In this document: piece after piece, positions 1 through 12,812 of the stretch
How the letters are laid out: each line of letters begins with the position of its first letter
Numbering within the stretch: position 1 is the stretch's first letter
Source: Cephalotus follicularis
Taxonomy: Eukaryota > Streptophyta > Magnoliopsida > Oxalidales > Cephalotaceae
DNA length: 64,000 bases
Direction: 5' to 3'
Assembly: GCA_001972305.1 (NCBI GenBank)
Contig: BDDD01005760.1
Location: forward strand, 33,891 to 97,890
Translations under genes and position numbers: made by a program
The notes under the pieces: model-generated
Told to the model about the DNA's origin: nothing
The model's input: the letters and a program-made list of their open reading frames with translations, nothing else
The model's database searches: none

Positions 1-1754
1 TGCTAGACCCGAAGGTACTAGCCCGTAATAGAGATCTCTATGAGCTGTGTCATGCATGATATACTGTGTCCGTGACACACCATATCCGTATCCCTCCGCA
101 ATGCGGTGATTGGTCAAGTCACCCAAAAAGGGAGGAAACCGTAACCGTAAAATATGTGGCCTGCATCCATAATTCTTCATGACGGAAATGAAGAATTATC
201 AACGGGTTATCCGTAAGGTCTCAAACAACCATACCGTACCCCTGACCCGTAACCGTATTTCTGTGAAAATGATATGGACCTAATAGAAAGGATCGCATAG
301 GATCCACATCCGTCAAAACTGTTTATAAAACCATTTTCCGTAACCGTTTGTAAAACCGTTGCCGTATCCATATTTCCGTAACCGTAAAACCGTTTGTTGG
401 TTCATATCGGAGTTAAACCTATGGAGAGGTAGTTCAATTGGAATATCCGTGTCTAGACATCCCAATCAAACTATCCTATCCATCGTTGAAAACAGTTTTG
501 AAAGCTATTGAAAACCATTTCGAAATCCATTGAAAACCATTTCAAAGTTCATTGGCAACCATTTCAAATCCATTTAGGCATTGGAAATTTCTTTATTAAA
601 CCTTCTTTGAAAATTCATTAAAAATGTTGATTTAGTAATCACATAGGATTTCCATAAGCTACAAAGCCTTAGGGAGGCTTCCTATGGAAATCCTTTCGGA
701 GAGAAAACCATTTGAAATCGAAAACCATGTAAAACAGTGAAATTCGGCTAAGGCAAGGTATTAGGCGTTGATGCTTAGCGCTAGGCGTCGACATTTAGCA
801 CCTAAGCGCCGACTGTCTATACTTCCAGCAAGTAAAACACAAAGCGTCAACAGGTTTAGTTTTAAATACATAAAAGCGTCAACGGTTTTAACAGAAATAG
901 CAGTTTGGAAAACAGTTCGAAAACCAGATTAAAAACCATTTCAGAATCCGTTTAAAATCCATTTTGAACCATACCCCGTACCTGTATCCATCCCTTTTAT
1001 GTATATTTAGTCATGCATAACCGTAACAATCTATTTAGCACACAATCATCAAGTAATAGCCATATCAATCCATACAATCCATTTAAATGCATAAATGCAA
1101 GCAATATTATATAACCTACCTCAACAGTGACAATTGAGCTTGAAAAATGGAAGATTCTGTTGTCGTCGAGTCGAATCCTCATTTACTGCTAATTATCGTT
1201 TTGCCACTTCTTCACTGCTGAATTGACGAACTGTTAGCTCTAGTTGTTGCTATTGTTAAACTGTCGACCTGCTACCAGTTCAGCAACGATTCCTCCATGT
1301 GTCGACTGCTTCTCCTCATCGCTGTGCACCACAGCCCCCCTCTAGTGCAAATCCCGGCTACTCTCTCCTATCAAAAATTACAACAGTAGAAATGGAGTAT
1401 CAATCATCGACACAGGGCATCGTTGTTGAGCGCTCAAAGCATCGATTGTTATCACAAAGCACCGACTGTGTGTGTGCCTAAGCGTCGCAGGTTAAAGGGA
1501 GGGCGTTGACGCTTTGGGTGTTAAGCGTCAACTGCACTCTCAAGCAGCAACGCTCACCACGCCGTTAAGCATTGACGGCAATGCTTACCATGCCATTAAG
1601 CGTCGACAGCTCGTTTTAGGCATCGACAGATGGCTCTCAAGGCGTCGGGAGAAAAGAGAAGAAAGAAGAAGAAGAGAGAAGGAGAAAGGGGTGTTACCGT
1701 CAGGGGTGAGGGCCGCACATCTTCCTTCTGGTCCGGTGCCTTCATCTTCTCCGG

Positions 1755-1788
<34 letters not shown>

Positions 1789-1799
1789 GGGGCATTACA
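1..1799 (-). repeat. Right part of a long LTR (family 2), cut by window edge
   Basis: Non-coding unit ending CGGGGCATTACA at 1799, the same terminus as the unit at 11301-13846 (GGGCATTACA). Its left end lies before the window. Sense is inferred to be minus. It carries CCGTAACCGTA-type repeats (about 140-400), GCGTCGAC-type motif clusters (762-885 and 1476-1630), a (CT)n tract at about 1760-1786, and a candidate minus-strand 5' splice site GAG|GTAGG at about 1105-1112. It interrupts a family 1 LTR, which resumes at 1800. Short ORFs here have no recognisable domain. Confidence 0.55.
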
Positions 1800-4286
1800 A
1801 TATAATCAAATTTAAAAGTCATAAAGTTAAAACTTTTCTAAAAACTTGAAAATAATTCTAACTCTTACATTTTTATGAAAATCGAGTATGTAGTATCCCA
1901 TTTATCAGACTATGCCCCCTATAAAGAAAAAAAACATAATTTTGTATAATGGGCTCAACCCTCAGCAGACCACAAAAAAAGAGAAAATATGCATGGGTTG
2001 GGCTCCGCCTCAACCATATTATCAAAGCACGAATTATAAATATAAATAGGGCTCAACCCTTCAAAACAAAACTATAAAAAGCATTTAAGTAAGAACATAA
2101 GTAATGCATAATTTAATTACTGATGTCATTGATGATATGCACGTGTTGAAACCCTGCTAGGCATACCCTCGTTGTCAACACCGACTGAAACACACTTAGC
2201 CACTGCTTGCCACTATCTAAAATGGATAAAAAGGTGGGGGTTAATCCAAATGACTAAGGGAGTAGAAACAAAACATCCCCTGGTACATCCCTCAAATAAT
2301 TGGGATGTGTTGAAATAAATAAAGCAATAGTAATAACACAAGGTAAGGTAAATATAATCCACAGAAAGAAAGCTCAGATCTCAACAAGTGGCTCCACAGA
2401 AATAAAGCTCAAAGTACAATAAAATGAAATCCACGGAAAAAAAATCTTGATAGAATAAAATCTCAATCACAAGAAATGAACTCCAAAACTGAACAAGATC
2501 CACAAAGGACATCAAGATCCACAAAGGGCATCAAGATCCATAAAGTAAATCAAGAACCACAAAGGAAATCAAGAACCACAAAGGACATCAAGATCTACAG
2601 ACGTAAATAGAATCCACAAATGTAAACGGGATCCACAATGTAAATAGGGACCACAAATGTAAATGAGACACACAAGCGTAAACGAAATCCATGAAAGGAA
2701 TCTCGATAGTCAATAGATGGGCTCCACAATTATAAACATGACTCACAAATATGCCCACGTATGACTAAAATGTAAATCCATAGAAGCAATCCCATGCTCA
2801 AGGAAATAGCTCCACGAGTACAAATAAGATGCACAATTAAATCAGAGTACATAAAAAAATATCAAGAATCACGGATATAATCATGAATCAAGAAATGTGC
2901 CCATAAAATCATAATATCCAAGGATGCTGATACCACTATCATGTCATCATATATCATATCATCATCACATATCATGTCATCATATCTCATGTAATCGTCA
3001 TATATCATGACATCAGCATATAGCAGGTGCAGTAATAATCACAGGCCAATAGGCTACAGGATGTGTACATCATCCTTCATACACCGGTGCAGAGTGTCTA
3101 TGGTAAGTGGCACGCACCCCACTCCGTACCTAGGTCATGCATGTAAGAGGCATGTACCCCACCCATCACGATGGGTGTACATGCAAGCATCACAATATCA
3201 TACAATCTCATGCATCATGCAGCACGAAAGCCTACGTGCTGGAACATCTCAATATCATCAGATAAGAAAATACGGTCCGATAAGTGAGTAATGGAGCCCT
3301 ACTGCACTCACACTCAGCATACCATCATAGACCAATGGTATGTTGCAGATGCAAGGTATGGAAGCCTATGGTAGTCCCACATAACACCCCATCATAGACC
3401 AATGGGCCTACTAAGGAGAGTGGGCGTCGTACGTACACCTCGCCCTCGACTGATAACACATGTCACATATCACATGGTACCCAGCATCAGAGTACAAAGC
3501 ACAATCTCCCAAAACAGCACATAGAGAAAGGAGCACGTAAGCCTACGTGCAGAATGGAAGGTGACAATAACACCAGAACCAGAACTCATCATGTCCAAAT
3601 CAACAATATCACAATAATGAGAAAATGAGTATCACAAATCAAATACAAGACTCAAGTATAAAATTAGATAATCAAGACCATCTCGTATCAAAAGGATACA
3701 AAAGGGCACATATCACCATCAAGGAAATTCCAAGAACGAGTAAGATACGAAAAAGAGACTTTCTACTCACAAGCACATAGCCACATAACAACAATTTCTA
3801 TCAACATAGAGATATAACTCAAGATACCAACAACATGAGTTCAACTATAAAGATTTGGAAATAGAATGAATATATCAATAGCAAAGGAAACAAATATATA
3901 TATCAGCGGGAGCCAAACTGATATAACAGCAGAGAGCAAAATGAATATACACTAATAAATGTCTCATTTCAATATGGGAGTTCAATCGAGAATACCCAAT
4001 AAAGGATTCCGAATAAATAATTATGGAATCATCATGTAACAAGTCAAATCACATGATGGAATCAAACAATAAGGGCTATCAACAAGTCATAGGAATCGAC
4101 AAACGGGCTATCAACAAATCAGGCTATCAAAGGAATAAATTCTAAATCAGGCTATCAACAAGTTATATGACATTTAATAATCACAATCAAGGCACATATC
4201 CATCATCAAAGAATTTCAAGAACAAATAAAGTAAAGGAACGAGACGTTCTACTCACGATATCAGTGCCAATTTCTATCACAGACTA
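1800..4286 (-). repeat. Long LTR A (family 1), left portion
   Basis: From 1800 the sequence aligns by eye with the left part of the family 1 unit at 23707 (the block around 'ggcatgtagtat..gactatgccccctgtaaag'), starting about 100 bp inside that unit; the missing end should lie beyond the family 2 insertion to the left. It contains the conserved CATCATAGACCAATGG block (about 3310-3420), a minus-strand 5' splice site GTGAGT at 4256-4251 and a 3' splice site at about 2217. It is interrupted at 4286 by LTR B and resumes at 8031. No coding domain is seen. Confidence 0.65.
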
Positions 4287-7200
4287 TGTCACACCCGTCC
4301 CAACCGAGGTGGATGTGACCATCACGTGGCAAGTCCCCTTTCGAAAACCTCCATGTGATTGCTTAAAACCCATTTGAAAACTTCTTAAAACCATATAGTT
4401 AAAAATCATAAACTTGAACTTTTCTTAACACCTTGAAAATTTTTCCAACTCTTAAATTTTTATCGAGCATGTAGTATCCGTTTATCGGAATATGCTCCTT
4501 GTAAAGAAAAAACACAGTTTATAACCACACTACTGAAGAAGGAACCAACAGTTTATAAAATGGGTTCAGCCCTCAGCAAACCACAATTTAAACTAATAAG
4601 CATGCATTGGTTGGGCTCTGTCTCAACCATATCATCAATCATGAAATCATGAATATATATAGGGCTCTGCCCTTCCAAAACAAAACCATAAAAGAAAATC
4701 ATTTATATAAAAACATAAGTAAATGCGTAATTTAAATGCTGGTGTAGTTATGCTATGCATGTGTTGAAACCTTGGTAGCATGCCTTGCCTTCGTGGTCCA
4801 TCATCAACTGAAAATAGACTCAGCAATTGCTTACCATCTTGCTTTTATCTGGGAGAGAAAGAAAAATGAGGGGGTTTAGTCCAAATGACTAAGTGAGTAG
4901 AAAACAAAACCTCTCCTTATACATCCATCAAAAATTGGATGTGCTGAACAAAATGAGCATAATATAATCAAGTGTGTAAGTAACAAAAAACGAAATAATG
5001 TAAATCCATAGAAACAAAGCTCGAATCTCAATAATGGAAATAAAAAAAAGAGCCATAATATGAACAAGACTACAAGTACAAGGTAGAAGAATGTACTCCA
5101 TGGAAGCAAACCCAATGCTCGAGGAAAAAGCTCCATAATAACAATAAGATCCATAGTGAGACCAAGATCCACAAACGTTATCAAAATCCACAAGGAATAT
5201 ATCAAGATCTACAGAGTATATCAAGATCTACAAAGTATATCAAAATCAACAGGGAATATCAAGATCAACAAAAGAACATCGAGATCCTCAAAGGATATCA
5301 AGTTCCATAAACGTTAATTCACGAAAAGGAAGCGAGATACACAAGTATAAACGAAATTCGAGACGGAAATCTCGATACTCAACAAATGGCCCCACAATAT
5401 AAACATGAGTCAAGAATGAGAACAAGATCCACAAAAGAGATCAAGATTCACAAATGTGAACAGAATCCACAAAGATAGCACGATCCACAAGGATATCAAG
5501 ACCATCTCAATACTCAATAATTAAATTCCACAGATATGAACATAGACGTTAACAAAGCTCAAGACTCCACAAGTACAATAGACTCATAATAAAATCAAGG
5601 TATATAAAAATATCAAGAATGTAATGTGCGCCCAAAGAATCATAAAATATAAGAGGATGCTGGTACCAATCATATCACTGCCTCATATCTGCCACCAAAT
5701 CACATGGCAATACTGTCTGCTATGCCGCCAAATCACATGGCAATACAATCAACCACTACAGCAATAACATAAATATAGGCCAATAGGCTACAGGATGTGA
5801 TCATCATCCATCATACACCGGTGTAGAGTGCCTATGGTAAGCATAACATACATACCTTGACCAAGGGGACGTCGTTATTTCACGGATCTGCCCTCGTCGG
5901 AAATCACATAACAGAGCCTCGACCGAGGGGACGTCGTTATTTCACGATCTGCCCTTGTCAGAATCCCATAGCCAACATGATCAAATGGATGAGGAACGGA
6001 GCATCTGCGATACTCACACTCAGCATACCATCATAGACAATAGTATGTCGCAAATCCAGGTAATGGACACCCGGGGGTAGTTCCCACATAACACCCCATC
6101 ATAGACTAATGGGCATGCTAAGGAGAGTTGTGCATCATACGTACCCTCACCCTAGACCGGTAATACATATCCGAAAACCCAGCATCAGAGTATAACAATA
6201 TAACGAGTCACAATAGCACAAATGTGAGAAGGTGACTAAATCACCCATAACATCGAGCATATACCCGCTTGAAATCATATCACAAATAAACATGTCACAA
6301 AAAACAAGTGGGATATAAACTCAAACCACGTCACCTATCATAAAACAATGGATACATCAATAGAAGGACAACGAGATACAAATCCTGACCAATATCACAA
6401 TCACAAGACAATAGGGCACATATGGAATAATATGACTCTCAAACAATGAAAAGAGGAAGGGAATGTCCCACTCACAATAGGGATGTGCAAAGGCACATGG
6501 CCACATGACAGCCATTTCTAACAAAAGATAGGAATTGCTCAACGGTACCAACAACGAAGCTCAAGTATAACAATACAAAAATAGAATGAGCATAGGAATA
6601 GCAAAAAAGCAAATATCTATCTGCGGGAGCCAAGCGGATATAATAGTACAGTCATATGAATGTACAACTGATAATGTCTCATACCAATAAGAGAGTTCAA
6701 TGAAAATACCAATAAAGGATCCAAAGTAAACGATTATGGACTCAATTGCACATTAGACAATTAACACGTCATATTAGAGTTCAGTCGAGAATGTCAATAA
6801 AGGATTCCAAGAAACAATAATGGAATCATCATATAACAAGTCATATCACAAGAAGGAATAACCCAACAAAGGCTATCAACAAGTCAGATGAATCACAAAC
6901 GTAAGAATAACAATAAGGATACGTATCCGTCATCAAAGAATTTCATGAATAATAAGATAAGGCAAGGAGATGTTCTACCCACAATATCAGTGCCGATTAT
7001 TACCACGAACTAACCCCTTTAAGCTTTGAATTGGATATCGGTTCTCGTCGTCGTTTAGAAACTCTACCACACTTCACTTTGCATAAACAACACATATCGT
7101 TACATCCTACACACAGGAAACAAAACGTTGTCGCCATCGGAGCTCCGACCAGATTTCTGGTCAACCTGCCGAAGTTCCGGCGACACCCAAAACAACCCCC

Positions 7201-8030
7201 AAAACTGCTGATCAACACACAAATGCCAAAGAACTGCCATGACTATGCACAGAATCCCCCGGTCACGGCCAACAGTGAGTTTGACTTACTGAGTGGACTC
7301 ACCAGTCGTAGACAATTCCAGCCACTTCACAAATAGGTGTCCACAAGGCTCGCTCTACACGTCTCCGCCCAAGACTAGGTCGAAATCGGTGGCTGTCACC
7401 TCGCTGGAGCTCTGGCCAAGTCACCTCAGCTCCGTTCAAGCCACCATTGGCCTCCATAACCTTTGGTCTACGCGTTGGGGACCGAAACTGGAGATGACTC
7501 GGCGCCAAACGTGGCATCACAGGCAACAGCAAGTCAAACATTTGAGTCGACTCACTCACCTAAATCCGGCCGATTTCGATCGGTAAACACCAAGACTAAC
7601 ATCAAAAGGGGAAGAGCTGATCTTCTTGATGAAGACCGACCCCACCCGCGATGATTCCAACGGCAGAGGAGCTGCGGCAGTGGCCGCTTAGCGCATGGAG
7701 AGAAGAAAAGATAAGGGAGAAGAAAGAGAAAGGAGAAGAGGAAGGGTCACTTGGTAGTGGAGCTCGCCGTTTCCTCTTGGCGTCGATCTCAGATTGTCGG
7801 CACTCCTATTTCATCCATCTCTCTCTCTGTCTCTCCCGCCACTCTCTGCTCTCTCCCCATTCTCTCTTGCGCTCGTGTCTCATTTCTTTAAAACATGCCT
7901 GGCATTCTTTCTAGAAACGCCGGGCATTTTCTAGCCTTTTTTTTAAATAATAAGAATTAATAATACGCTCACGATAACACTTATGTATTTTTGCATGCCA
8001 GACAAATATAAATGTGACACGGGGTGTCAA
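4287..8030 (-). repeat. Solo long LTR B (family 1) with 5-bp TSD
   Basis: Begins TGTCACACCCGTCC at 4287 and ends GACACGGGGTGTCAA at 8030, flanked by the direct repeat GACTA (4282-4286 and 8031-8035). The last bases probably were CACA and lost a C. It is 3.74 kb long with no gag/pol. It lies inside another copy of the same family: the sequence after 8031 continues the sequence that stopped at 4286. In minus sense it has a branch-like GGACTAAACC, a pyrimidine tract and CAG near 4849-4880, and a candidate 5' splice site GTGGGT at 6982-6977. The 7130-7600 part is rich in CGGAGCTCCGGCC-like words. Terminus type and LTR length resemble Del/Tekay chromoviruses; that assignment is inference. Confidence 0.75.
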
Positions 8031-8817
8031 GACTAGCCCCTCGATGATTTGGATCAGCTATCGGAACCTTGTCATTCGTTTGGAAGCTCCATCATCTTTG
8101 GCCACCCCTTCACACTGCATGAATATCACACTATCGTTATGCCCTACACAAAAGAAGCTAACACTGTGCACCACGGGAGCTCCGGCCAACACGTCGTAGC
8201 TTCGGCCATGCCATCAACAACCCCCAAATTGGTTGATCTACACACCATTCCGGAGACGTGCCATGAGTCACCACAGAACGCCCTGTCACGGCCGGCAATG
8301 AGTTTGACTCACTGAGTTGACTCGCAAGACTTCAACAACTTCGGTCGCTTCACAAAAGCGCTGCAAAACCTTCGGTTCTATATATCTCCGCCCGAGACTC
8401 GGGGTTAAATCGCATCGCCGGAGCTTCGGCCAGGACGCCTGAGCTCCAGTCATGCCATAACCGGCCTCAAAAACCTTCAGTCTACCTGTTGGTGACCGTG
8501 ACTCGCCGTGATTCGATGCGAAACGCAGAGCCAAAGGCGGTGGTGAGCCAAACTCGCTGAGTTGACTCAACGACTAATTCCAGCGTATTTTGGCCGTAAA
8601 ACAGCTCAACTACCATCAAAATGGGGGTAGCTGGTCTTCACAATGAAAACTAGCTCCGCCTGCGACGTTGTTGGCGGCGAAAAGCGAACGGTAGACGGTA
8701 AAGCGTCTGGAAGAAAAAGAGAATAAGAGAGGAGAAATGGCGGTACCGTCGGTGTGAGGACCCGCGCCTTCTCTTCCCGATCTTAAGCCTTGTGCCATTG
8801 TCTTCTCTGGCGCCATT

Positions 8818-8851
<34 letters not shown>

Positions 8852-8990
8852 GTTTTTACAAGAGAAGCGCCTGACGTTTTCTAGAAAATTCTTGGCGCTT
8901 CTCCTTTTTTTTTTAATAATAATAATAATGATGATGATGATGATGATAATGCGCTCAACGCATTTCTGTGATCCACACACGTGTCTCTCT
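8031..8990 (-). repeat. Long LTR A (family 1), right portion
   Basis: Continues LTR A after the B insertion: 'gactagcccctcgatgatttgg' matches the equivalent position of other copies (for example 19570 and 20668). It includes CGGAGCTCCGGCC-like words (8160-8560), a (CT)n tract at 8820-8848 and ATA/ATG triplet runs at 8915-8948. The expected GTGACACGGGGTGTCACA terminus is not recognisable; homology fades at about 8990. Confidence 0.55.
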
Positions 8991-9589
8991 CTCCCCAAAA
9001 ATCTAAAACCATATGCTATGATCATAGACCATAATTTTACGAAATCCACTTTACTATTCCGATTGGAACACAGATGTTACATCCAAGATGCCTATCTAAG
9101 TGTTTCAACACTGAGTGTGCCTGACCTCTTTCTCTATATTGCAATAGTGTCCCTTATCTCGAACAAGAAAATCAGATATGATGCGAACCGTCACATTTGA
9201 AACTCATATGTCAGAGACTGACGACCTATCCTGTAGAAATCTCACTTACACAGATGATGGTTTATTATATACCGCAGCTTAATTCATCACAAGGTGCCTC
9301 TGCTTTAAATTGAGTTCTTCTTAAGTAACCAAATACTTATAGCGATAAAACCTAACATTATTCCCATAAAAACAACCAGGAAGCTGTGTAAGCACGATTG
9401 ATGAGCTCAGTCCATTCTCTTCATGAACATAGTTGAGATAGTAGTCAACCTAATTACATGGTTTAGACATACCATAGACAATATCCACTAACCTCGTACC
9501 CGTCACATACTGCAGCAGATGTCATTTATGACTCTTCTGTAGCAGCTTACTGACCGGCAAGGCTTTAAAACTATAATTTTAAGGGGGTG
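8991..9589. other. Degenerate sequence, probably gypsy-derived
   Basis: No ORF or domain can be supported. It is contiguous with the integrase relic to the right and is probably the decayed downstream part of the same minus-strand gypsy gene. Confidence 0.3.
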
Positions 9590-10085
9590 TCATGCCACTA
9601 GCCTGATAGCTTCTATTATAGGCAAACTCGATCAACACTAGGTGAATATCCCAACTATCCTTGAAGTCCATGACACAAATCCTCAACACGTCCTCTAATA
9701 TCTATGTGCTGCTCTATGATAGCCGTTTGTCTGAGGGGAATAAATTGTACTGAATACCAACTAGTCTCCAAGGTACTGTTAAGATTCAACCAAAATCAGG
9801 AAGTAAACCTTGGATATCCGTCCAACACAATATACTTTGGAGCTCCATATAACCTGACAATCTCATTTATTTACCTTGCCCCCAAGTGATCTAGATCGTA
9901 GGTGAGCCGAATCGGTAGAAGTTGAGTCGTTTGGTAGATCGTTCCAATAGGACTTAATCGAATCGTACCTTAGTTGCGTCCGCATCATGAGATGAAGTCT
10001 GTCGTGATATACTTCCACTTCTACTCGAGAATATAGAGTAGCTGCAATAGTTGCGAAGGTTAGTGTCACTCTGCTTTGTCATGAT
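9590..10085 (-). pseudogene. Degenerate Ty3/gypsy integrase core
   Basis: Minus-strand translation in shifting frames gives fragments resembling a chromovirus-type integrase: a piece like 'YIQEIVRLYGAPKYIVLDGYP' (equivalent to LYI.EIVRLHGVP.SIVSDRDP), then words aligning with FTS.FW..L, FHPQT..Q.ER and LED.LR, then EFAYN..YQ near 9610-9640. The catalytic Asp and Glu contexts are eroded and stops and frameshifts are frequent, so it cannot be functional. A chromovirus relic next to the long LTRs supports a chromovirus origin for those LTRs, but the link is not proven. Confidence 0.6.
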
Positions 10086-11300
10086 GGCAAGTTAAACATC
10101 TGACTACAAAGTTATAATATATCTCATTCATTCATGCAATCACAATTTGCACCACATATAATTAAAAATTCCTCCGCTATAATTCAAACTTTCTTTTACA
10201 ATAAATTTTATACTGAACTATCAAACCATTCTCTCCATAATTCATCGTCAATCCAACTTTTTGATGTATAATAAAGATTGATCGATAACTCTCATATAAA
10301 AATATAATATAAAACTGACATTTTATTTCATATTGAACATATATGAAATTCATCTCATGACCTTTTCATAATTCATAATTCAACCTAACGACAAAATTTT
10401 TATATTCAAATACTCTTAATTCTCAATATATTATTCATCCTGGCACCTTAAGCAAATTCATGTCATCATATCTCTCGATATCAATAGCTCCTTTTTACCT
10501 TTCAGAAACTTTTCTTTATTAATGTCTCTAGTACTCATTCTTAGTTGTATGACTGCGAAATATGTTGTTTATTTCTTCTAATATGTTCTCCCTGTCACAT
10601 TCCCTTTCATCTTATCACCACCCCTCTGTCTCTTTATTTCTTCAGCTACTGGCGTGATCATCAATAGTGTTATTCAAGCCTACCTTAACCAATACTACTA
10701 CTAATTCACCCTAGTACTATCATTCATTACTCTGTTGTTAATCTTCACATAATGAACTTCCTCCTATAAAGCCCATTTCACATCCTATATCTTTATTCCT
10801 CTCTATACTTCAAATTATTTCACAATCCTAACAACAATTCATCAAGTCAATTTCTTAAACTATCAACCCTTCAAATATAAATATTGTATCTTTATATAAA
10901 AGAAATTAAATTAATAATTCACCTTTTCATAGGAATAATTGATTATTATAAAACTTTACCACTATTTATAAACAAGTTACCATTTTTATAATTTTTAATT
11001 CACCACTGAAACTTTGTCCTCAAAGAAATCATTACACAAAATCAGTAATAATCGAACTTTGCAGGCTAAAACATGATCATATCCATATTCATTCGCAAGG
11101 ACAATTGATAATGAAACTCTCCATAACAATATTTTACATCTATACATTCAACTATCATTGTAAGTTAGTAATTATTCCAATAACCCATATCAATTCAACC
11201 TTGGCACTAATTATATACAATATAAATTTTTTCCAACAAAAGTACAGACACATATCCAAATAATACTTATCTCCAATGTTACCCCTTGTGAAACAATATA
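10086..11300. other. AT-rich sequence without genes
   Basis: AT-rich, with only short open stretches. It is the left flank of the LTR inserted at 11301; AT-rich sequence of the same character resumes at 13847. Confidence 0.4.
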
Positions 11301-11821
11301 TGCAACACCCCGCTTTCGATAAGCACACATAAAAGTGGTAAAGGCAATTAACATTAAGATTCAGCTCATGCAAATGCCGTAAAAATTAAACTTTTTAAAC
11401 CAGATATCAGTTACGGAAGCATTAAAACTCATAAGCTGAAAAACACATAATGTGCATCCCATACTGCACGCTACCCAATACATGTCTGTCATAGTTAACA
11501 GCTCACAAAACGGAGCGTGATCCAAAATACATTATTCAGTAACATCAAAAGTCTAGTAACCGGAAAATACAGTACACAACACCTAAATGGGACATAACCC
11601 TTAGTAAAACATTATTAAAAACTTGTACTTCATCCATGCTGATTCCTAAAGCCAGTCCACTGCATCAATCTGTAAAGTAGGGGGTTAGCCTTTGTCCTCA
11701 CTCGGCTAAGTCATAAGAGTAATTTGGGATCAACATTAAATACATGTCATGAAATGTATGCATAGGTGATGCAGTGCAGTAAAAATACCAGTCTATATAT
11801 ATTTGAAAAAATATATAAGTT

Positions 11822-12510
11822 AACAGTACAGTAAAATCACAGAAGGGACATATATGTGAAAATATATGTATGCAATAACAGTACAGTAGTAACCCGGCCA
11901 GGGCTACATCAACAGGCATAGTAGTGTCCGAGAAGGACCAGTAAACAGTACAGTAAGTCCACAAAGGAACTAACAAATAGGCAGGCAGTATGTACACCGC
12001 CGCCAACTCCTGGCCCCACGTTGCACTCCCACTTCGGTCCCTCCTCCAGGCAACCAAGCAAGACAACAGTACAGTACAGTGAGTTACCCAGCCAACTACT
12101 GGCTCCTAGGTCAACCCTGCCACTAGCCAACGCTGGCAGTCTCTGCCACGCAACTAGTGGCTCAAGCACAAAGACAGTAAATTCATAGAGCATGAACAGT
12201 GAATAGCCACGGTAAACAGTGCAGTAACAGTACAGTAGTTATCGTTAGGTCAACAACAGGCAGTTCATTTCAAATTATTTTCGAAAGTGATAACATTTGA
12301 AATATGTATTTCCAATAGATAGAAAATACTTTAAACAGTTTTGTAGTGGAAATCGCATTCCCAGTTTGTTCAAAAATACGTTATTAACCAATATATATTT
12401 TCATACTCAAAACGGTGTATTCCGAGTTCACATATGCATTTCTAAATATCATAACTTAGAAATCATAATCGATTTATAAACAGTCAATAAACAGGCAGTA
12501 AACAGTACAT
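11822..12510. repeat. Dispersed AACAGTACAGTA repeats
   Basis: At least six copies of (A)ACAGTACAGTA occur at about 11822, 11874, 11943, 12065, 12215-12236 and 12497, separated by 50-250 bp of non-repeated sequence. They lie in the intron-like part of the LTR. Function unknown. Confidence 0.6.
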
Positions 12511-12597
12511 ATGCAATGCATACAAATGCTCAAATGCATCCTAAACAAAATCGGGATCATCGGGTGTCAAAATCGTAAAGATTGTCCAAACAGGACT

Positions 12598-12812
12598 CTA
12601 AAGCGTCGACATTTTCCCCTTGGGCGTCGACGCTTATGTCCTCTAAGCGTCGACGTTTAGTCCCACAACGTCAACGCTTCTAGTACCTAGGCGTCGATGT
12701 CTCCTCCCATAGGCGTCAACGTTTAAAACGCATTCAGTAAATAAAACGCAGTTCACAGTACAAAGCGTTGACGCTTACCAAAGGCGTCGACGGTTTCGAG
12801 CGTCAGTCGTCT
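12598..12812. repeat. Cluster of GCGTCGACGC-type palindromic motifs
   Basis: About nine copies of (A)GCGTYRACG(C/T)TT on either strand within 215 bp, spaced 15-40 bp apart, with variation mostly at the central base (GTCGAC, GTTGAC, GTCAAC). The strongest members are self-complementary. The same word clusters at 762-885, 1476-1630, 13577-13668, 22610-22800, 28863-28900, 32510-32600 and 48480-48770. Confidence 0.75.

Noticed and set aside
4876..5224. Two hydrophobic minus-strand frames (98-109 codons)
   Set aside because: They come from AT-rich intron-like LTR sequence and have no counterpart in other copies as an open frame.
8790..9200. 136-codon plus-strand frame
   Set aside because: Built from a (CT)n run and ATG/ATA triplet runs at the end of LTR A.
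11698..12193. Overlapping minus-strand frames of 94-122 codons
   Set aside because: Hydrophobic, low-complexity translations of the AACAGTACAGTA repeats; no recognisable protein.
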